This document shows positions 33,618 to 43,823 of a stretch of 64,000 bases of DNA, one piece after another. The notes under the pieces were generated by a model. It was not told the DNA's origin. It did not search any database and saw nothing but the letters and a program-made list of their open reading frames with translations. Source of the DNA: Selaginella moellendorffii. Lineage: Eukaryota > Streptophyta > Lycopodiopsida > Selaginellales > Selaginellaceae. Position 1 is the first letter of the stretch. Each line of letters begins with the position of its first letter. Where the stretch lies: assembly GCF_000143415.4 (NCBI RefSeq), contig NW_003314300.1, positions 1,596,230-1,660,229 on the forward strand, written 5' to 3'. The translations under genes and the position numbers were made by a program.

Positions 33618-35669
33618 ATGAGATTTGTGTCTAGAAGGCATGGATTAGATCGAGCGAGACAAAGCACCGACAAGAGCAAATCGCTACACACGGCAGCGGC
33701 AAGAGTATTACAAGTAGATCAAGCAAATGGAGCCGTGGAAGAAGAAGAAGGAGAAGATTATGATGCGAGCAAGCTCGATCGAATCCAGCACTGGAGGAGG
33801 CCGCGCAACATTCCCATCTGGGCGATCCACTGCTGCAAGGCCATGTCCGCGAATGCCGAAACCGACCACCCACACGAGATCCGCGCCGCTTTCGACCGAT
33901 CCAAGCCCCGGACTCTCGTCACCTGGAACACGCTCCTCACGATCTACTCCCAGTCCGGTGATCTCTCGCGAGCCACTCAGGTCTTCGACGCAATGCCCGG
34001 GAGGAGCAGCGCGTCGTGGAAAGAGCTCTTCCTCCGGTATGCCCAGTTCGGGCATATCAATCCAAGCAAGGAATTCTTTGATAGAATGCCCGGGAGGGAT
34101 CTCGTAGTGTGGACAAGCTTTCTAAATCTCTTTGCGAGAACTGGCGAGCTAAACCACTCTAAAGAATTGCTTTTCAGGATGCCTCAACATGATCGAGTGT
34201 CGTGGACTACTATGCTTCGAGGATATGCCCAATGTGGGCAAATGCTAAATGCTAAACAAATGTTTGATTCTATGGAAGAACGAAGCTTTTTCTCCTGGAC
34301 GGACATGGTATCCGGCTATGCAAGAATGGAAGAATTTGACAACGCTAAATCTCTGTTTGATCAAATGCCTAGCCACGATTTAATCACTTGTACCGCTATA
34401 ATACCAGCAATTGCCAACTATGGGCAAATTGGTGACATTAAGTTCTTTTACGACTCTGTGCCCGAGAAAGATCTCGTGCTATCGACCGCGTTGGTGGGAG
34501 CTTTCGTGCAAATCGGGAATCTGGTAGAGGCCCGAGGTGTGTTTGAGACGATGGCGACGAGGAACCTGGTTTCGTGGACAACGGTAGTGTCAGGCTATGC
34601 CCAGTATGGATTCATAGACGAGGCCGAGAGGATGTTTTCCCGGATGCCTGAGTGGAATCTCGTGTCCTGGACCGCGATGATTGATGGGCTGATGGAAAAC
34701 GGGGGCCTGGGCCCAGCGAAGCTTCTCTTTGATCGAATGCCGCAGAGAAACATCGTTGCCTACACCGCTCTTGTCACGGGATTCATCCGGAATGCGCAGC
34801 TCGATCTGGCAAAGGAGCTCTTCGATCGAACCCCGCAGTGGGATCTCGTGATCTGGGCTTCGATCGCCGCCTCCTATGCCCAGCACGGGCATGTCGACCA
34901 CGCGATGGCGATCCACCAGCAAATGCCCGCAAGGGACGTGATAGTGTGGAATCTGCTCGTCGCGATGCTCGGCCAGGCCGGGAGAATGGAGGACGCGCTC
35001 AAGATCCAGCACCAGATGCCGAAATGGAACGTTTTCACCTGGAACGCGATCCTCTCCGGCTACGCGATCAATGGCGATATCCACTCGGCTCAGCGATCGT
35101 TTGACAGCATCCCGGAGGAGATCGTGAACTGCCAGTGCTGGACGAGTTTGATGCACGCTTACGCTCGCAATGGCCGCGTGATCGAGGCTCGAGCTGTGCT
35201 CGCCGCAATGCCCACGAGAGATCTTGCGGCCTGGAACTTGATGATGGAAACATATGCCCAAACGGGGCATTACAAGGAAGCTATCCATCTCTTCCACGAG
35301 GCCACGCTCGATGGCGGAGTGAGAATCGATCTCGTCTCATTCATCACCATCCTGTCGGCTTGCAGCCATCTTGGGAAGATCCAAATCGCCCGCGATCAAT
35401 TCGTGTCTATGATCGCCGACTATGGCATTGTCCCAATCCGGGATCACTACTCGTGCGTGGCGGACGCTCTCGCGAGATCTGGGAGGCTTTGCGACGCTGA
35501 AAGTTTGCTCGAGACGATGCCTTTCGTGCCCGAGTCATCCGCGTGGGCGAGCTTGCTGTCGGCGTGCCGTGTCTACCGAGACAAAGATCGTGGAGCTCGA
35601 GCAGCCGCGCAAGCCGTGGAGGTCAATCCCCAAGCTTCGGCTTCGTATCTTCTCTTCTCGCACTGCTAG
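33618..35669 (+). CDS. PPR protein with S-type repeats, no DYW domain
   Basis: 683 aa from the ATG at 33618; the longer frame would begin at a GTG. From about residue 80 it is a chain of roughly 16-17 repeats of about 31 residues. Each has the pattern 'R(N/D)LVSWTT(M/V)(V/L)SGYAQ.G...EA..(M/L)F..MP', i.e. S motifs, as in lycophyte PLS/SS-class proteins. After the last repeats ('VSFITILSACSHLGKIQIAR', 'SSAWASLLSACRVYRDKDRG') it stops inside an E-like region. The full E, E+ and DYW parts are missing. It should bind a specific organellar RNA and, if it edits, would need a DYW partner in trans. No clear transit peptide can be called. Intronless. Confidence 0.9.
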   Translation: MRFVSRRHGLDRARQSTDKSKSLHTAAARVLQVDQANGAVEEEEGEDYDASKLDRIQHWRRPRNIPIWAIHCCKAMSANAETDHPHEIRAAFDRSKPRTLVTWNTLLTIYSQSGDLSRATQVFDAMPGRSSASWKELFLRYAQFGHINPSKEFFDRMPGRDLVVWTSFLNLFARTGELNHSKELLFRMPQHDRVSWTTMLRGYAQCGQMLNAKQMFDSMEERSFFSWTDMVSGYARMEEFDNAKSLFDQMPSHDLITCTAIIPAIANYGQIGDIKFFYDSVPEKDLVLSTALVGAFVQIGNLVEARGVFETMATRNLVSWTTVVSGYAQYGFIDEAERMFSRMPEWNLVSWTAMIDGLMENGGLGPAKLLFDRMPQRNIVAYTALVTGFIRNAQLDLAKELFDRTPQWDLVIWASIAASYAQHGHVDHAMAIHQQMPARDVIVWNLLVAMLGQAGRMEDALKIQHQMPKWNVFTWNAILSGYAINGDIHSAQRSFDSIPEEIVNCQCWTSLMHAYARNGRVIEARAVLAAMPTRDLAAWNLMMETYAQTGHYKEAIHLFHEATLDGGVRIDLVSFITILSACSHLGKIQIARDQFVSMIADYGIVPIRDHYSCVADALARSGRLCDAESLLETMPFVPESSAWASLLSACRVYRDKDRGARAAAQAVEVNPQASASYLLFSHC

Positions 35670-35744
35670 CTTGACTTTGTACTTGCGCACGTTGTAAATT
35701 TGTATACGTAAAGGTGGTAGGGACGTTTTCCTTGACTGAAGGTC

Positions 35745-36058
35745 TTGATTTCACGTGAAAACTATAGTATCGTTCTGTCTAACATAACGAAAACCTTGTC
35801 GAATCTACAAAAAAATATCGGAAAAGCCATGACAATCTTGAGAAAACCACGTGAAAACTATAGCATTGTTCTTTCTAACATACATTTTCAACGATCGAAC
35901 AGCAAAACCTTGTCGAATCTACAAAAGAATCTCAAAAAGACCATCGTGAAAACTCTACCATACACTTTGAAAACGTAGTATTATTCTTTCTAGCCTACAT
36001 TTTCAACAATTGTACAGCAAACCTTGTCAAATATACAAAACAATCTCGAGAAAACGAA
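35745..36058. repeat. About three tandem degenerate units of about 100 bp
   Basis: The phrases GTGAAAACTATAG, TTCTTTCTA(A/G)C(A/C)TACATTTTCAAC and AAACCTTGTCGAATCTACAAAA recur in this order three times, around 35755, 35850 and 35945. Units have diverged by substitutions and small deletions. The array fills the gap between the PPR gene and the next gene. Confidence 0.8.
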
Positions 36059-36067
36059 CGTTTTCGA

Positions 36068-37199
36068 TCACCAAGATCGCTTGCAAGCATCTGGAGCTCG
36101 AAACCGGACCCTCGATTGATCAGATCTTCTTTCGTCCAAGGTTTGCGCCTCGAAACGCTTCCAATCGTCCAGCACAAGCCGGAGATCCTCCATCTTTGCG
36201 TGGAGCCCCACGCAGCAATTGGCATGCATCGTGCAAAAGCTCTCAAGATCATCCGGCCTCTCGCAGAAGGAGCTAAAGATCCTCGATGGCAAGAACCTTA
36301 TTCGCGCTCCAATCCTCTGGAACTCGTCGCTGAACTTGATCTGGTTGAAAACGTCCTGGTCATGGGACTCCGCGTGGATCTCGGTAGCGTTGTGCCAGAG
36401 CTTAAACATCTCCACGGTGCGATTGCTCGACTTTACGTGGAGGAAGCCCGTGTTGGGACCGTTGTGGAGGCTGGCCCCGTCGCCATTGAATCGATCGCAC
36501 GAGACCTCAAACTCGGCTTCTTGCGAGAAGTGTGGAAAGGGGTCTCGGAACCAGAGGAGATCTCCATCCGTGAAAACGAGGCTGTATCCAAGCTCGAGCA
36601 CCACGGCCAGGAAAGAAACCTTCCTCCGGGTCATCTTGAGGTAGTCATCCGTCATGAAGAACTTCTCGCCGGAGAAATCCACTCCTTGAGTGCGCAGCTG
36701 GAAGCAGTGGCGATGGATCACCAGGCACCGCTCGAAAGCGACTTGATCCAAGGCAACGATGACCAAGTTGTCTAGGAACTTGCTCGTGTTCTCGCCCGAT
36801 CGAAAGCTCTCGAAGAGGTAGTCTAGCATGCTGCCTGGAGCGGCCCACGCTTGATTCAAAGGCGTGAGGATCACTGTACTGGTGTTCTTGATCGTTGCAT
36901 TGCGCAAAACCTGGTCCAGGTTCCAGAGCTCTTCCACGCTCTATAGAAAGATCACGTTTGAGGGTCTCTGTGAAGATCCCAGCTAGAGCACTTACAAAGT
37001 TGCTGCTCCTGGCGATGGATTCGATCCGAGTTTGCTGCTCCTGCTGCTTGGAATCACCGGCAATCCCCACCACTCGGAAGTTCCTCATGATCAGGAAATC
37101 CGGGTAGCTCCAGAAGCATATCAAGGCGCCGAGGAGGAGCAATCCGGAGCAAACTGCTGCGATACTCCTGCTCCTCCTCGATGAAACATTGAAGTCCAT
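36068..37199 (-). CDS. Nucleotide-diphospho-sugar transferase-like protein (GT77-type)
   Basis: Two exons (37199-36996 and 36940-36068) with a 55-nt intron give 358 aa. The N-terminus 'MDFNVSSRRSRSIAAVCSGL' leads into a membrane anchor ('LLLLGALICFW'), i.e. a type II Golgi protein. The lumenal part has 'TVILTPLNQAWAAPGSML', 'KFLDNLVIVALDQVAFERC', the key 'YSLVFTDGDLLWFRDPFPHF' with its metal-binding D-x-D, and then 'LHNGPNTGFLHVKSSNRTVE' and 'HDQDVFNQIKF'. This is the nucleotide-diphospho-sugar transferase domain of plant GT77 arabinosyl/galactosyl/xylosyltransferases. The exact sugar is unknown. The ATG two residues in from the longer frame is used. Confidence 0.88.
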
Positions 37200-37454
37200 C
37201 ACTTGTGGAAGTCGGTCGGTCGAGCACGATCGAAAGCTCCCAGCAATGACGAGGCCCCGTGATCACGAAGAAAGCATCGAAAGTCTCCGCCACCAGTCAA
37301 GCACGCCAGCTAGTCCTTCGATCGGTCGAGGAGCACGATTTCGAAGTTGACAATAGGATTAAAAGAACGTTTGGTCCAATTAATTAACTCGAAGAAGTAT
37401 AGTAGATCAACTGTACAGAAACTATTAGTCCTCGATCTTACTTTCGCCACCATT

Positions 37455-38591
37455 CTAGAACCTATCGTTATATAAAAGCTCTTGATCGTCGCCACCATCG
37501 CTAGAGGAGAAATCCTCCTCGAACTCTTCCTCCTCCCTGTAAGACTCTGGATAGACGACCCTCGATCTATTGCCGAGAAAGTCCTCCACACCATTCTCTT
37601 CACTCTCCCTGTACCTGTGCTCTTGGCGATGGCCACCATCGCTCGCAAGTTCTTCCACATCGAGAAGCTCTCGCGCTAGCAAGTCCTGCGCGAGCCACTG
37701 CTTGGCCGCTTGAGCGGCGTCCCTTTGCCCGAGACCGCTCATCACATCCTCCCACGAGAGCCAAGCGTCCGAGTAGCGCCGCAAAGAGCCCGAGCTCCCA
37801 ATCACCACCGTCCGAGCTCTCCTCCTCCGCGCGTCTCGCAGCACGCCCCCAAATCCCGAATCGTCCGAGACGAGGCACACGCAGTTCTCTCCAGCGCTGC
37901 CGCCGCTGCCCTCAGCGCCGAAGATCGTGGCCTCCATCCGCCGCTTGAGCGCCTCGTCCGCGGCGTCGGGCTTGTCCGAGACGGTCCGTACGGACACGCC
38001 CGCGCGGCGCAGCTCGGCGGCGAGTCCGTACCCCGCCGCCGCCGGCGCCGCCGTGCCCATGCCGCCGCTGCACGCCGCGCGGTACCGCTGCTCCTTGGCG
38101 GCGATGGCCGACTGGAACTTTGCGCGGCGCTTGCCCGTGAGCTGGTTGAGCCGCGCGATCCTCTTGCCGCGCTCGCGCTCGTGGAGCTGCTTGAAGTGCT
38201 TCTTGAGATCCAGATTGGTCTTGCACTTGCGGCCGCAGAGATTGCATTCGTAGGGCGCCGGCGGCTGGATCCGACCAGTCTTCTCCAGGATGTCGAGGAT
38301 CTTCCTCTCGCGGCGCTGCTCGCGGACCCATTCCGGGATGTGGATGAAGGCGTGGCGGTTGGCCAGCGCAATCGTCTCCCTCACGCACCCAAACGCGCCC
38401 GCCGCGCTCTTGAGCCGCATCGCCACCGTGAAGGGCGCCAGCGCCGGCGGCTTGTTGTCCAAATCCCAGAAGATCGAAACCGTCCTCGACGGCGTCGCCA
38501 CCGCGAAGCGCTGCTGCTCCGTATCGATCGATGCCCGGCAGCATTCTCTTCTTACCCGGACCGGGACGCAGCAGCAAGACGCCATAGCCAT
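37455..38591 (-). CDS. NYN/PIN-like endonuclease with an embedded C2H2 zinc finger
   Basis: Single exon, 378 aa. 'TVSIFWDLDNKPP' is the first conserved Asp strand of a NYN (PIN-like) RNase fold. A C2H2 finger follows within the domain ('YECNLCGRKCKTNLDLKKHF', then 'KQLH'). The remaining NYN motifs come later: 'VSDKPDAADEALKRRM' and 'CVCLVSDDSGFGGVLRDARR'. The C-terminus is very acidic ('YREEEEFEEDFSSSDGGDD'). Plant proteins of this layout are annotated as putative endonucleases with a C2H2 domain. Substrate RNA is unknown. The N-terminus is Cys/Arg-rich without a clear targeting signal. Confidence 0.85.
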   Translation of the reverse strand: MAMASCCCVPVRVRRECCRASIDTEQQRFAVATPSRTVSIFWDLDNKPPALAPFTVAMRLKSAAGAFGCVRETIALANRHAFIHIPEWVREQRRERKILDILEKTGRIQPPAPYECNLCGRKCKTNLDLKKHFKQLHERERGKRIARLNQLTGKRRAKFQSAIAAKEQRYRAACSGGMGTAAPAAAGYGLAAELRRAGVSVRTVSDKPDAADEALKRRMEATIFGAEGSGGSAGENCVCLVSDDSGFGGVLRDARRRRARTVVIGSSGSLRRYSDAWLSWEDVMSGLGQRDAAQAAKQWLAQDLLARELLDVEELASDGGHRQEHRYRESEENGVEDFLGNRSRVVYPESYREEEEFEEDFSSSDGGDDQELLYNDRF

Positions 38592-38612
38592 AAGAACCCT
38601 AGAAAAGCCCTA

Positions 38613-38712
38613 GACCTAGATTTAAAATTTTAAAAACTCGAAGTTTGGCGCCAAACGCGAACTGACGCCAATTCTTTGTTTCAAGCTGCTGCATATATGA
38701 ATCGCCACTTAA
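38613..38712 (-). repeat. Duplicated upstream segment of the NYN gene
   Basis: The ~100-bp stretch containing 'cgaagtttggcgccaaacgc' and 'tttgtttcaagctgctgcat' recurs inverted at 42832-42940 inside the spacer of the large palindrome. It lies exactly between the NYN start and the outer end of the left arm. Confidence 0.85.
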
Positions 38713-38734
38713 GATGCAGCCCTCGGCCACGAGA

Positions 38735-40045
38735 CCGACATGGCTGTTGCACGAAGTTAGAACGCTCCGGAACGTCACCTCGTCCGGCTTGACGCCCTCG
38801 AGATTCATAAGCTGGAAGACCTCCACTGCTCGATCGTAGTGCTCGTTTTGCGCGTAAGCCCACACCATGGTCGTCCAGGAAACCAAGCTGCGCATCTTCA
38901 TGCTCTCAAACACGCTCCTGGCGGCGCCGAGATCACCCAAGTTGACGTAAGCTTGCGTGAGAGCTGTCCAGCAGACGATGGTCTTGAGCGGGATCTCGTG
39001 GACGGCCTCGTCGAAGTGCCCATTCTCGGCATACGCGAGGAGCATCACGCTCCACGAGACTGGATTCTTCTCCGGGATTTGATCGAAGATGGTCTTCGCG
39101 AGGGCGACGAAGCCTTGGTGGCCGTAAGCTTGCACCATCGCCGTCCACGCCACCACGTCCTGATCCGGCATGGTATCAAAGATCTCTCTCGCGGTGGCCA
39201 AATCCCCTCTTTGAGCATTCACCAAGATCATCGTCGTTCGTGCCACTGCGTTGGTGAAGGGGAGACGATGGAACGCCCTGTCCGATTCTTCCAGGAATCC
39301 ATTCTGCGCGTAGCACACCAGTAGAGTCGTCCACGACACGGCATTCGATCAAAGATCGATTTTGCTGCCTCGATTTGGCCCTGGTGCGCGAGCGCTGTGA
39401 TCATCGATTTCCACGTCACGGCCTGGCGCTCTGGGACGTGATCGAACATAGCCTGGCAGTCGCGGATCCGGGAGGCCGCCACAAACGCCGCGATCATCGC
39501 GCTCCACGAGACAAGATCGCGGAACAACATCCTATCAAACGTGTTCGTGGCAAGCTCAAGATGCCCGGACTGGGCATAGAGTGTGATGAGCGAGTTCCAA
39601 GAGACCACGTCGTGATCCGGCATGGAATCGAAGATCTTAGGATTGCACGACCGCGTTGCAGGACACAAGATTCCACTGCCACATTCGATCGAAGAGGATC
39701 TTGGATCGCCCGATATTCCCCTCCCTGGCAAATGCGATCACCAGTGCGTTGCAAGAACACACATCGCGATGAGGCATTCGATCGACCCTGCGCAGCATAG
39801 GCGTGGATCATCACGTTCCAGGTCGTAGCGTCGCGCTGGGGGATGCGATCGAAGAGCTCGGCGGCGCTGGAGGTGTGCCCGGCGGCGCGGCTGGCCTGGA
39901 TCATCATGTTCCAGGAGTAGAAATTTCGGCGATCCATAGCGTCGAAGAGATATCGCGCGTCTGCAGCGCTGCCGCAGCGTCCATACATCTGGATGAGGAG
40001 ATTCGCAAAGAAAATGTCCTTGGCGGCACTCTTGTCGGGGAAGAA
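38735..40045 (-). pseudogene. Broken left-arm copy of the PPR-DYW gene
   Basis: Corresponds to about residues 45-510 of the intact protein at 46140-48410. The first ~45 codons with the ATG are deleted. A ~24-29-bp piece is lost after 'IHAYAAQG', another piece of about 30 bp after 'AVVQS', and a third near 'SIFDRMP'; each shifts the frame. The copy stops where the arm ends, so the C-terminal repeats, E region and DYW domain are absent. Non-functional. Confidence 0.9.
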
Positions 40046-40099
40046 TCTTGGTTCTCAGGGAAATTTTTTCCTAGGGTTCTTTGTCTCGCCCTCTCTCCG

Positions 40100-41593
40100 A
40101 TGGGAGATCTTCCGCCGATCGGAGAGCGCGAAAGGAAAATCCCTTGGCCGCCCGTGGTCGTGATCGAGAATGTGGCCACGATATACGATCGGCAGATGGA
40201 GAACAGAGAAATTCGCGCAGCGGTCGAAGAGGTGATCAAGGTCGAGGATCGGCGTTTGATTCCCTTGTACAACTACGAGGGCCAGACTAGCCGCGCGTTC
40301 TTGGTCTTTCCGAGCACCGAGATCGGATATGAGAATGCCGTGAGAGTCCATGATGCGTTCGCTCCTCGTCGAGGAGGAATGCGCAACTCTATGGATACCT
40401 CGCTACTCCAGAGGATATGAAGCGCCTGGATTCAAACAAGAAAGCACTCCGGAACTGGACGATCGAGAGCCTCGAGGAGAAAGTTTTGAGGCCTCGGAGG
40501 GAGGCACTCCAGGTGCGATGGAAGCTTTCTTCTTTCTTTCTTTCGTGATCTTCCTCTGTCTCAAGTTTTTTTCTTTTGCGCTGTTGTTGTAGGAGTATGA
40601 GCGCGCGAAGCAGCTCCAGATCCAACTCCAGCAAGAGAATGACGCTGCCGAGAGCGCGCTCCACAACGACAGCCAAAAGGCAGCGATTTTGCAGGAAGAG
40701 CTGGCGAGAAAGAAGGAAGAAATGGAGAAGGAGGAAGAGAAATCAAGGAGGCACATGAGCGTGAGGTAGGATTTCGATGGGCTCTCGTTTTTTTGATCTT
40801 GTCTTTCGCTCTCCAGATGAAGAAGCGAAGGTCACAGCTCGAGGCCCAGCGGGAGATGGTGCTCCGGAGCTTCCGCCGAGAAAACGAGGAGCTCTTCGAG
40901 AGCCTGAAGAAAAAGCGTGAGGAGACCGACGCGGAGATCACCAAATACCAGAGGGAGGAGAAATCTCTGCGGCAAAACATAGACTCTCGCAACATGGAGC
41001 TCCAGTAAGTTTTCATTCTCTCTCGAGGATACTTATGCTCTGTTTTTTTTTTTTTTTTCCTTTTCTTTGATTGATCCCAGGAAGTTTGAGAGGCTTCTCA
41101 GCGAGCAAGGCCTTCAGATGAAAATAGGAGAAAGGCTTGCGGCGCTGAAGGAAGAGCAGCACAAGAGGAAGATGGCACTCAGAACTCGCTACAACGAGGA
41201 GCGATTGCAAGTAAGTATCGCAAGTCTCATTGTTTTTCTTCCCTCATTCTTCTTTCATCTTCTCCTTGGAATTTCCAGCTCGCCCAGCAGAAGAAGGCAA
41301 AGGAGAAGCAACTGCTGGAGGAGCAGCTGCGGAAGAAGGAGGAGCTCGCCCAGTCGATCAAATCTGACGAGAAGAACGCCAAGAACGAGAACTGTATCAT
41401 CTGCATGGAGAAGTTCTCGTTGCGGCGAGGTCTCTATGGTTGGGGCCACTCGTACGTTTGCGAGGAATGCTTACCAGCGGTATGGGGGGCGAAGAAGGAA
41501 TGCCCGATTTGTAGGCACCGCAGAAAAAAATGCCCATTCTCACCCATGTTTACTCGCAACCTTTTGGCACTAATCTTGTGCAAACTTTCATGA
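40100..41593 (+). pseudogene. Broken left-arm copy of the XS-coiled-coil-RING gene
   Basis: Compared with 44562-46057 it lacks 18 bp in frame ('YDR...MENRE') and has lost 7 bp (CGAGTCC) near 40372, so the XS domain shifts frame after 'DAFAPRR'. It also has a 1-bp loss in the C-terminal codons after 'CPICRH'. The RING ligand 'YGCGH' has become 'YGWGH', losing a zinc-binding Cys. Exon-intron structure is otherwise preserved. A short XS-only peptide of about 110 aa could still be made. Confidence 0.85.
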
Positions 41594-41628
41594 TAAGACA
41601 AAACTTTTATTTCTGAAATGTCGTAGCC

Positions 41629-42276
41629 TTAAGAAAACTGCGACTTAAGTTGGCGGACAATGGACTCGTCAAGGAAGAAAGTTTTGGCCAGCACGTCGTC
41701 TCTAATCCCAGATCCGAACATGGAACTCGCGATAAGCTGCGCTCCAGGGTTCTGCTGCGAGTTGAGGGTGGCGATGGCCTTGGCCGGAGTGTCGCCCACA
41801 TTGAGCTGCCAGTGAATGAGCGCGCGGGGGATCACCAAAACATCGCCCTTGTTGAGGATTTTGGCGAAGAGCCTGTTGTCCTGGGTCACAAAGCCGGCGT
41901 ACAAGCTCCCCTCCTCGACGTAGACGAGCTCGGATGCGAGGGGGTGCGTGTGTGGAGGAATCAGGCCTCCCACCGCGAAGTCGAGGCGTAGGATTGCGAA
42001 GCCGAGGGTGTTGAGACCCGGGAACGTTTGCACGATGCCTGGGAAGCTGTCGGCTCCATAAGCGTTGCTTGTGTTGGCGGGGGTGGCGAGGCTGAAAACG
42101 AAGTCGTCGATGGTGGCGGCATAGTAGTCCTTGCATGGATAGCCGTTGATGGTGAGGTTGAGGGTGAGATCGGCGACGCAGTAGTCCTGGAGGGGATCGG
42201 GATCGGCGGAGTGGCAAGGAAGGATGACTGCTGCGAGTGCCACCATCGCCAATTGCACGAGAATGGATGTAGCCAT
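41629..42276 (-). CDS. Germin-like protein (GLP-1, left arm)
   Basis: 215 aa, single exon. A signal peptide of about 23 residues (MATSILVQLAMVALAAVILP) is followed by 'ADPDPLQDYCVADL', the N-terminal germin signature with the first Cys. The cupin motifs are 'PPHTHPLASELVYVEEGSLY' (two His plus Glu) and 'GDVLVIPRALIHWQLNVG' (third His), i.e. all four Mn ligands. Germin-like proteins are secreted, form hexamers and act as oxalate oxidase or superoxide dismutase; which activity applies cannot be told. The protein is identical to GLP-2 at 43824. Confidence 0.95.
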   Translation of the reverse strand: MATSILVQLAMVALAAVILPCHSADPDPLQDYCVADLTLNLTINGYPCKDYYAATIDDFVFSLATPANTSNAYGADSFPGIVQTFPGLNTLGFAILRLDFAVGGLIPPHTHPLASELVYVEEGSLYAGFVTQDNRLFAKILNKGDVLVIPRALIHWQLNVGDTPAKAIATLNSQQNPGAQLIASSMFGSGIRDDVLAKTFFLDESIVRQLKSQFS

Positions 42277-42831
42277 GATTGAATCGGACTAATATGAAGA
42301 AGAAGAAGCTTGTGGATGGAGGGATTTGATCGTTTGATGGAGATTTATACTCTGGGTGTCGTGTTGTTTCAGCCCAGGAGAGCCTTCTTGGATTTTTCAT
42401 GCTGTAGAATCCGCGTGAATTTTCTCTTCTTATACAGTTATATCGTGAAGAACAAGCTTACGAGTTCTGAACAGAAACATAGAAAGTATAGAGAAAGAAA
42501 CCCAAGCTTGACAAAAGATAATGTTTGTAACGTGGAAAGAAAATTGTGTCATCTTTCGAAGAACAAGTTACGTAGAGAGAAAGAAACCAAACTTGATAAA
42601 AACGTGGAAAGAAAATGATGTCTTCCTCTCTTTTTTTTTTAAACACAGAAAATCTAGAATATAAAGTTGGACTTGTTGTTGGCCTGCACTAACACCACCA
42701 TTATATAGTATCAAAACTTGCCATAAACACAACCAAAGCTTCAAGTGGATTTTATCTTTGATTAAGTGTGTAAAATTTTCTGAAAAAGCTTGATGCTGGT
42801 TCTCATAATGTAGTTAGACAATGAAATCGCT

Positions 42832-42940
42832 CATCTTAAGTGGCGATTCATCTATGCAGCAGCTTGAAACAAAGAATTGGTGTCAGTTCGCGTTTGGCGC
42901 CAAACTTCGAATTTTTAAAATTTTAAATCTAGGTCTAGCG
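42832..42940 (+). repeat. Inverted copy of the NYN upstream segment
   Basis: See 38613-38712. It ends at 'aaatctaggtcta', after which unrelated sequence begins with a NotI-like 'gcggccgc'. Confidence 0.85.
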
Positions 42941-42945
42941 GCCGC

Positions 42946-43663
42946 TCCTGTTGCTAAAGTGATTGACTTCCCTCATGGTTATAGTTCGTCCCACCATCTT
43001 GGACGTTCTTGAGGATCCTTAGCTGCGGTCCTTGTTCCACCGCTACCGTCCATCGTCTCACATCCACTGTCACCAAGTCATGCCCCCAGAGCATGGTCCC
43101 GGGGTGGCCAAGATCCTCCAAGTGGACATAAACTTGCGCCCAGCAGAAGAACCTCACTTCCCGGCAATGCAAAAAGCACGCACCACGAGACTAGATTTTC
43201 GTCCGGCATTAACAAGAATTTGGTCGCCACGTCTTGATCATACATACCACATCCTTGGCGCGAATGTCGATTTTGCTGCCTTTTTAGTTTTGGCCGAAGG
43301 ACAAAAATTCAAAGGCTCATCTCATTTTTCTTAATGATTTTCAATTTTCAATCAGCTTTTACCCCAGCAATTGGAGATGCTTCTCAAAGTTGGCCCATTT
43401 CTCTTGTTTCTTTTTAAACTCCTCCACGTAAATCTGCTGCAAGAAGGGCGTACAGAACTCATCCTTGCCTGTCGATGCTAAAGTCGCCCACAATCTCCAG
43501 ATCCCTTATTAACAGCCTCGCAGCATAGAAAAGCCCAATGGTCTACAAAAGTGGAAATGACTGAATCCCAGTCTTCCTTGGTGTCTAACAGCTTGCCCAC
43601 TTCCTTCGGCGTCAAGTCGGGCAATTCGTCATTGATGGCGCGCTCCGAGGTGGACGTATAACT
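42946..43663 (-). pseudogene. Chimeric module: deleted DYW-PPR piece plus NTPase-type piece
   Basis: On the minus strand 42946-43172 reads 'EQGPQLRILKNVQDGG' and surrounding scraps, the tail of a DYW domain with large internal deletions. 43478-43664 reads 'DLTPKEVGKLLDTKEDWDSV' and 'DHWAFLCCEAVNKGSGDCG', matching the C-terminal part of the P-loop pseudogene at 57440-58640. The same two pieces occur side by side at 57063-57990 and 60004-60900. Confidence 0.75.
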
Positions 43664-43823
43664 GTACAAGAAGAGACAAATTCACGCGGATTCTACAGCA
43701 TGAAAAACCCAAGAAGGCTCTCCTGGGCTGAAACAACACGACACCCAGAGTATAAATCTCCATCAAACGATCAAATCCCTCCATCCACAAGCTTCTTCTT
43801 CTTCATATTAGTCCGATTCAATC

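Larger units (their letters stand above)
38715..42441. repeat. Left arm of inverted duplication 1
   Basis: Matches 43664-47655 in reverse, gene by gene: PPR, XS-RING, germin-like. The outer end is inside the PPR gene, just after 'GLVAEG'. The inner end is at 'cttatacagttata'. It is about 260 bp shorter than the right arm because of several small deletions. Confidence 0.9.
42442..43663. other. Spacer of inverted duplication 1
   Basis: 1.2 kb between the arms. The left part (42442-42830) shows nothing coding. It then contains the repeat of the NYN upstream segment (42832-42940) and a chimeric pseudogene module (42946-43663). Confidence 0.7.

Noticed and set aside
34590-35297. Long minus-strand frames opposite the PPR genes (also 37710-38633, 38839-39324, 47040-47543)
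   Set aside because: Shadows of GC-rich coding sequence on the other strand; no domains.
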